Shown here piece by piece: positions 3,561-6,327 of a stretch of 6,327 bases of DNA (the first letter of the stretch is position 1; the number at the start of each line of letters is the position of its first letter). Position numbers and translations under genes: made by a program. Source of the DNA: Solirubrobacterales bacterium (GTDB lineage: Bacteria > Actinomycetota > Thermoleophilia > Solirubrobacterales > Solirubrobacteraceae). A model generated the notes under the pieces. That model saw only the letters and a list, made by a program, of their open reading frames with translations, did no database searches and was not told the origin of the DNA. The stretch is taken from contig PLYX01000268.1 of NCBI GenBank assembly GCA_003151895.1, positions 403 through 6,729 on the forward strand, read 5' to 3'.

Positions 3561-4987
3561 GCCAGAAACGAGTCCTGCCTGCCGTGCGCCCTTTGGGTGT
3601 CCCCTTTGGGGGGCCTGCCCCCCTCGGAGGGCTTCGCTGCCTCGGACTGGCCGGCGACCGCTCCCTGCTCCAGCAGCTCCGCCACCTGCTTGTCGGAGTA
3701 GCCGGCGGCGCGCAGCACCTCCTCTGTGTGCTCACCGAGCCCGGGACCGGGCAGACGGTTGTGCTCGCCGGGGGTGCGGTCGAGCTTGACGGGCACACCG
3801 AGTTGGCGCACCCCGCCCTCGACGCCCGGCTGGTCGAGCGTGACGACCATCTCGCGCTCGCGCACGAGCTCGGAGTCGAGCGCCTCATCCAGATCCAGGA
3901 CGGGCTCCAGGCAGCAGTCGTGTTCGGTGGCGAACTGGGCCCACTCGGCGCGGGTCCGGGACCTGAAGATGTCGCACACCTGCTCGTGAGCTTTCGAGCC
4001 GGGACGCTCGAACTGCTTCTCGATCAACTGCTCGTGTCCGGTGCCGCGGCACCACGCCTGCCAGAACTTCGGCTCCAGCGCGCCGAGCGTGACCCAACCG
4101 TCGGAGCACTCGTACGGCCGGTAGCAGATCACCGAGCCCGCGAGCATCTGCTCACCCCGATGGGGGACGACGCCGTCGGCGAAGTAGCTCCCGGCGACCA
4201 TCGCGAGCCAGGAGAGCGCCCCGTCGGCCATCGAGACGTCGACAAACTGGCCTTCGCCGGAACCTGTTCGCTCCGCGGGCTCGCCCCGCGCAAGCGCGGG
4301 GCGACTGGAGGAGGATTGGGACGGCCGCGCAAGCGCGGGATGGGTGGATGAGGATGATTGGAAGCCTGGCCGCACCGGCGCTCCGTCGCGCTCGCGCAGC
4401 GCGGCCATGATCCCGAACGCCGCCATCAGCGCGCCGCCGCCGAGGTCGGCGATCTGGCCCGCGGATTGGATGGGATGCCCGCCCACCCCATGCCCGCCCA
4501 CCCCGTCGCGCTCGCCCGTGAGGCCGAGCAGCCCGATCAGGCCGAGGTAGTTCATGTCGTGGCCGGAGGCGTCGCGCTTAGGCCCGCTCTGGCCGTAGCC
4601 GGAGATGGCGCAGTAGACGATTCCCGGGTTCTGCTCGCGCATGCGCTCGTAGCCGACGCCCAGTCGGTCGAGCACGCCGGGGCGGAACGACTCGAGCACG
4701 ACGTCGTGGTCGCGCACGAGTCGCAGCAGCACCTCGCGCCCCGCCTCGCTCTTGAGGTCGATCCGGATCGAGCGCTTGTTGCGGTTCAGCGACAGGAACA
4801 TCGCCGACTTGGCGCTGTCGTCGGCGCCCTCGTAATAAGGGGGCGCCCAGCGGATGTAGTCGCCGGCGCCGGTGTCCTCCACCTTCAGGACCTCTGCGCC
4901 GAAGTCGGCCAGCAGCAGCGAGCAGAAGCCGCCCGGCAGCAGGCGCGACAGGTCGAGAACCCTTATCCCGGAAAGCGGAAGGCTCAT
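3557..4987 (-). CDS. Class III CoA-transferase / alpha-methylacyl-CoA racemase homologue (CaiB/BaiF family)
   Basis: The family either moves CoA between carboxylic acids or racemises 2-methylacyl-CoAs. At 476 residues it is longer than the usual 360-400. Visible landmarks are LSGIRVLDLSRLLPGGFCSLLLADFGAEVLKVE (within 6-37), NRNKRSIRIDLKSEAG (69-84), ESFRPGVLDRLGVGYE (99-114), YCAISGYGQSGP (125-136), GHDMNYLGL (142-150), QIADLGGG (178-185), EGQFVDVSMADG (245-256), and HRGEQMLAG with YECSDGWVTLGALEPKFW. His143 and Asp181 match the His126/Asp156 pair of mycobacterial MCR, so racemase activity is possible. Asp144 may serve as the nucleophile in a transferase. The additions are a GVGGH repeat (163-171), an insertion at about 203-241 with QSSSS/PALAR repeats, and a 31-residue tail after 445, all from GC repeats. 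Start ATG 4987 has GGAAGA four bases upstream. It lies 40 bases after the BKACE gene. Confidence 0.9.
   Translation of the reverse strand: MSLPLSGIRVLDLSRLLPGGFCSLLLADFGAEVLKVEDTGAGDYIRWAPPYYEGADDSAKSAMFLSLNRNKRSIRIDLKSEAGREVLLRLVRDHDVVLESFRPGVLDRLGVGYERMREQNPGIVYCAISGYGQSGPKRDASGHDMNYLGLIGLLGLTGERDGVGGHGVGGHPIQSAGQIADLGGGALMAAFGIMAALRERDGAPVRPGFQSSSSTHPALARPSQSSSSRPALARGEPAERTGSGEGQFVDVSMADGALSWLAMVAGSYFADGVVPHRGEQMLAGSVICYRPYECSDGWVTLGALEPKFWQAWCRGTGHEQLIEKQFERPGSKAHEQVCDIFRSRTRAEWAQFATEHDCCLEPVLDLDEALDSELVREREMVVTLDQPGVEGGVRQLGVPVKLDRTPGEHNRLPGPGLGEHTEEVLRAAGYSDKQVAELLEQGAVAGQSEAAKPSEGGRPPKGDTQRAHGRQDSFLA
3587..3645. repeat. GC palindromic element read through as the C-terminal tail of the CoA-transferase
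   Basis: This stretch holds several nested palindromes: CCCTTTGGG (3589-3597), CCCCTTTGGGG (3601-3611), six G and six C around CCTG (3608-3623), then CCTCGGAGG (3622-3630) with a further CCTCGG at 3640-3645. It encodes the tail EAAKPSEGGRPPKGDTQRAH, which lies beyond the usual family end (near GYSDKQVAELLEQGAVA). I recall similar 'KPSEGGRPPKG' strings in other actinobacterial proteins, which would make it a dispersed repeat. That needs a genome search. Confidence 0.55.
4265..4381. repeat. In-frame palindromic insertion with a 39-bp tandem repeat in the CoA-transferase gene
   Basis: A perfect palindrome with 11-bp arms and an AA loop spans 4281-4304 (left arm TCGCCCCGCGC). An overlapping alternative stem pairs CGCGGG 4274-4279 with CCCGCG 4285-4290. 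CCGCGCAAGCGCGGG occurs at 4286-4300 and again at 4325-4339, exactly 39 bases apart. Each copy is followed by a GGAT/ATTGG-rich spacer (about 4309-4320 and 4346-4361). On the coding strand this gives QSSSSTHPALAR and then QSSSSRPALAR, placed between MAALRERDG and GSGEGQFVDV. Those two stretches are normally almost adjacent in the family. The frame is kept because the inserted length is a multiple of three. Confidence 0.75.
4475..4504. repeat. Tandem duplication of 15 bp inside the CoA-transferase gene
   Basis: ATGCCCGCCCACCCC occurs twice back to back (4475-4489, 4490-4504). On the minus strand it gives the pentapeptide GVGGH twice, between the catalytic GHDMNY and QIADLGGG motifs. The loop is about eight residues longer than in mycobacterial MCR, as judged by the His-Asp spacing. 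The perfect identity points to a recent duplication. Confidence 0.8.
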
Positions 4988-5027
4988 CGCGTCTTCCGCG
5001 ACACAATTGGGAGAGGCGGGAGGCCCA

Positions 5028-5936
5028 TCAGGCGATGCCCAGCAGGCCGCGGGCCTCGGCTACGGTGGCGGCGCGCCGGCCGACGTCTTCGGTCATACGC
5101 CGCGCCTGGGCGATCAGGTCGCCGTTGGAGCGCGCCATCTCGCCGTTCGGGAGGTACAGGTTGTCCTCGACGCCCGCCCGGACCGAGCCGCCGAGCGTGA
5201 GCGCCGTGGCGATCAGCATCCACTGGTCGCGCGAGATGCCAATCACCCCCCAGTGGTGTTTCACATCGCCCCCCGCTCCGGGGGCTCCAACCGCGGAGGC
5301 GTTGGTGGGGATATCGAGGATGTTGTCCACCATCGCCGCCAGGTTGCGCGGCTTGGCCGGGATCCCGCCGATTACGCCCATCACGCAATCGACGTGCAGC
5401 GGCGCCTTGAGGATGCCCATGTCCACGAGCGGCTCGAGGCTGCCGACGTGGCCGAGGTCGAAGCACTCGTGCTCGGGCTTTATGCCCAGCTCGTTCATCG
5501 CCTCAAGCAGCTCGATGATCTCCTCGAACGGGTTGGAGAAGACCATCTTGAAGACGAAGTCTTTGCGCGAGCGCGAGTACTTCGCGTAGTTCATCGAGCC
5601 CATGTTCAGGGCGGCCACTTCGGGACGGCAGGCGCGCAGGTATTCGATGCGCTTTGCCACGGGCACGCCGATCGTGCCGGTGGAGTAGTTGATGATCACG
5701 TCGTCCACGGCGCCCCTGATCGCCTCGGTGATCGCGCTGAAGTCCTCGATCTGGAAGCTCGGCGTACCGTCGGGCTTGCGCGCGTGGATGTGGATCATCG
5801 AGGCGCCCTCCTCGACCGCGCGACGCGCCTCGGCGCCGTACTCCTCGGGCGTGTAGGGGATCGCGGGGCACTGCTCGCGGTTGGCGATCACGCCCGAGAT
5901 CGAGCAGGTTATGACGACGGGATCATCCAAGCTCAT
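5028..5936 (-). CDS. BKACE-family beta-keto acid cleavage enzyme (3-keto-5-aminohexanoate cleavage enzyme-like)
   Basis: The family (DUF849) uses Zn2+ to condense a beta-keto acid with acetyl-CoA, giving acetoacetate and a new acyl-CoA. The 302-residue protein shows the TIM-barrel landmarks: VVITCSISGVIANREQCPAIPYTPEEYGAEA (7-37), GASMIHIHARKPDGTPSF (44-61), INYSTG (82-87), NMGSMNY (111-117), FSNPF (133-137), GVIGGIPAKPRNL (187-199), and GVEDNLYLPNGEMARSNGDL (255-274). His49, His51 and Glu257 correspond to the zinc ligands His46, His48 and Glu230 of Kce. An extra stretch at about 208-227 (TNASAVGAPGAGGDVKHH) sits in a variable loop before WGVIGISRDQW and carries a GC palindrome. The native keto acid cannot be named, because substrate use varies widely in BKACE. 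Start ATG 5936 has GGGAGA five bases upstream. It lies 31 bases after the carboxylase gene, probably in one operon. Confidence 0.93.
   Translation of the reverse strand: MSLDDPVVITCSISGVIANREQCPAIPYTPEEYGAEARRAVEEGASMIHIHARKPDGTPSFQIEDFSAITEAIRGAVDDVIINYSTGTIGVPVAKRIEYLRACRPEVAALNMGSMNYAKYSRSRKDFVFKMVFSNPFEEIIELLEAMNELGIKPEHECFDLGHVGSLEPLVDMGILKAPLHVDCVMGVIGGIPAKPRNLAAMVDNILDIPTNASAVGAPGAGGDVKHHWGVIGISRDQWMLIATALTLGGSVRAGVEDNLYLPNGEMARSNGDLIAQARRMTEDVGRRAATVAEARGLLGIA
5259..5295. repeat. GC hairpin in a variable loop of the BKACE gene
   Basis: CCCCCG (5270-5275) and CGGGGG (5279-5284) form a perfect stem around CTC, surrounded by GC-rich flanks. It encodes the GAPGAGGDV part of an apparently extended loop. 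The stem is shorter than that of the CoA-transferase insertion and the loop varies in the family, so its status as an inserted element is tentative. Confidence 0.4.
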
Positions 5937-5941
5937 ACCGC

Positions 5942-5947
5942 TCTCCC
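5942..5947 (-). promoter_or_regulatory. Ribosome binding site of the BKACE gene
   Basis: TCTCCC on the plus strand reads GGGAGA on the minus strand, five bases before ATG 5936, in the 31-base gap after the carboxylase stop. No promoter or terminator is visible in this gap, which supports co-transcription. Confidence 0.6.
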
Positions 5948-5967
5948 GGGTTGCATTTCGGTGGGGT

Positions 5968-6327
5968 TCATACCGGCACCACGCCGTGCTTCTTATAGGG
6001 ACGCTCGACCTGCTTGCTCTGCGCCATCTCCAGCCCGCGACAGATCGTGGCGCGCGTCTCGCGGGGGTCGATCACGTCATCGATCAGGTCGTTCCCCGCG
6101 GCGATGTACACGTCGAACATCTTTTTGAAGTTCTCGATCAGCTCGGCCTTCTTGGCGGCCGGGTCATCGGCGGCATCGACCGCCTTGCGGAAGGCGATCT
6201 CCACGACGCCCTCCGCCCCCATCACGCTGATCTCTGCGTTCGGCCAGGCCACGATCAGGTCGGGCTCGTAGGCGCGCCCACACATCACGTAGTAGCCGGC
6301 GCCGTAGGCCTTGCGCGTGATCACCGT
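5968..6327 (-). CDS. Acyl-CoA carboxylase carboxyltransferase (beta) subunit, C-terminal part
   Basis: The gene runs off the right edge. The last 119 residues are present, ending at TGA 5968-5970. VITRKAYGAGYYVMCGRAYE, PDLIVAWPNAEISVMGAEGV and the ending PYKKHGVVPV match the C-terminal crotonase-fold half of biotin-dependent carboxyltransferases (propionyl-, methylcrotonyl- or acetyl-CoA carboxylase beta chains). The AYGAGYY and MGAEG loops build the acyl-CoA pocket and oxyanion site. DDVIDPRETRATICRGLEMA is the family's usual closing helix region. The enzyme transfers CO2 from carboxybiotin to an acyl-CoA. The biotin carboxylase and carrier subunit is not in the window. Which acyl-CoA it uses cannot be read from this part. 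It is probably upstream in the same operon as the BKACE and CoA-transferase genes. Confidence 0.93.
   Translation of the reverse strand, partial: TVITRKAYGAGYYVMCGRAYEPDLIVAWPNAEISVMGAEGVVEIAFRKAVDAADDPAAKKAELIENFKKMFDVYIAAGNDLIDDVIDPRETRATICRGLEMAQSKQVERPYKKHGVVPV

Noticed and set aside
2886..3701. Plus-strand open frame of 271 codons opposite merR
   Set aside because: A mirror of the merR codon bias (LAQRVGAGG, HLLLHERAERLAVA style). It has no recognisable motif, while the minus strand carries a MerR domain.
4265..4381. Frameshift or broken CoA-transferase gene
   Set aside because: Conserved motifs continue in the same frame on both sides of the inserted segment and no stop occurs, so the gene is intact though enlarged.
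4265..4381. CRISPR array
   Set aside because: Only two imperfect 39-bp units lie head to tail within a coding frame. There are no regular repeats with unique spacers and no cas genes.
4872..6128. Long plus-strand open frame (418 codons) across the BKACE and CoA-transferase starts
   Set aside because: It is antisense to two genes with clear catalytic motifs. Its translation is Arg/Ala/Asp-rich without domains, a common by-product of GC-biased third positions.

Overview
The window is GC-rich, gene-dense DNA with strong G/C preference at third codon positions. It looks like a chromosome segment from a high-GC actinobacterium. The VapBC pair, the acyl-CoA genes with their own TetR and MerR regulators, the apparently leaderless promoters and the GC palindromes inside genes fit a soil lineage such as Thermoleophilia/Solirubrobacterales. 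That placement is an inference from remembered protein style, not from a marker gene.

Left part (1-1188), accessory or debris-like. The plus strand opens with the C-terminus of a protein that resembles a class I SAM-dependent methyltransferase. An AT-richer promoter region follows, then a VapBC-type toxin-antitoxin pair: a ribbon-helix-helix-like antitoxin and a PIN-domain toxin overlapping by 14 bases. Behind it lie two overlapping fragments that face each other. One is a plus-strand N-terminal piece resembling a conserved actinobacterial protein. The other is a minus-strand 54-residue helix-turn-helix ORF with a good promoter, resembling the N-terminus of HTH-nucleotidyltransferase proteins. 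Both appear cut near position 1045.

Middle part (1189-2834), minus strand. A nitrilase-superfamily amidohydrolase and a TetR-family regulator overlap by four bases. Upstream of the hydrolase is a near-ideal TetR-type operator, an 8-2-8 perfect palindrome that also contains a TTGACT -35-like hexamer. This points to a self-regulated two-gene operon.

Right part (2835-6327), minus strand. In transcription order it holds the C-terminus of an acyl-CoA carboxylase carboxyltransferase subunit, a BKACE-family (beta-keto acid cleavage enzyme) protein, a class III CoA-transferase/alpha-methylacyl-CoA racemase homologue, and an unusual MerR regulator with two HTH-like segments. Gaps are 31 and 40 bases, then a 4-base overlap. 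This looks like one catabolic operon for an acyl-CoA or beta-keto acid route, with its regulator last.

The most unusual signal is that the CoA-transferase gene, and probably the BKACE gene, carry extra in-frame segments made of perfect GC palindromes or short tandem repeats (about 4265-4381, 4475-4504, 3587-3645, 5259-5295). They are absent from the usual family architecture yet leave the reading frames open. They behave like in-frame palindromic mobile or repetitive elements, similar in principle to Rickettsia palindromic elements.
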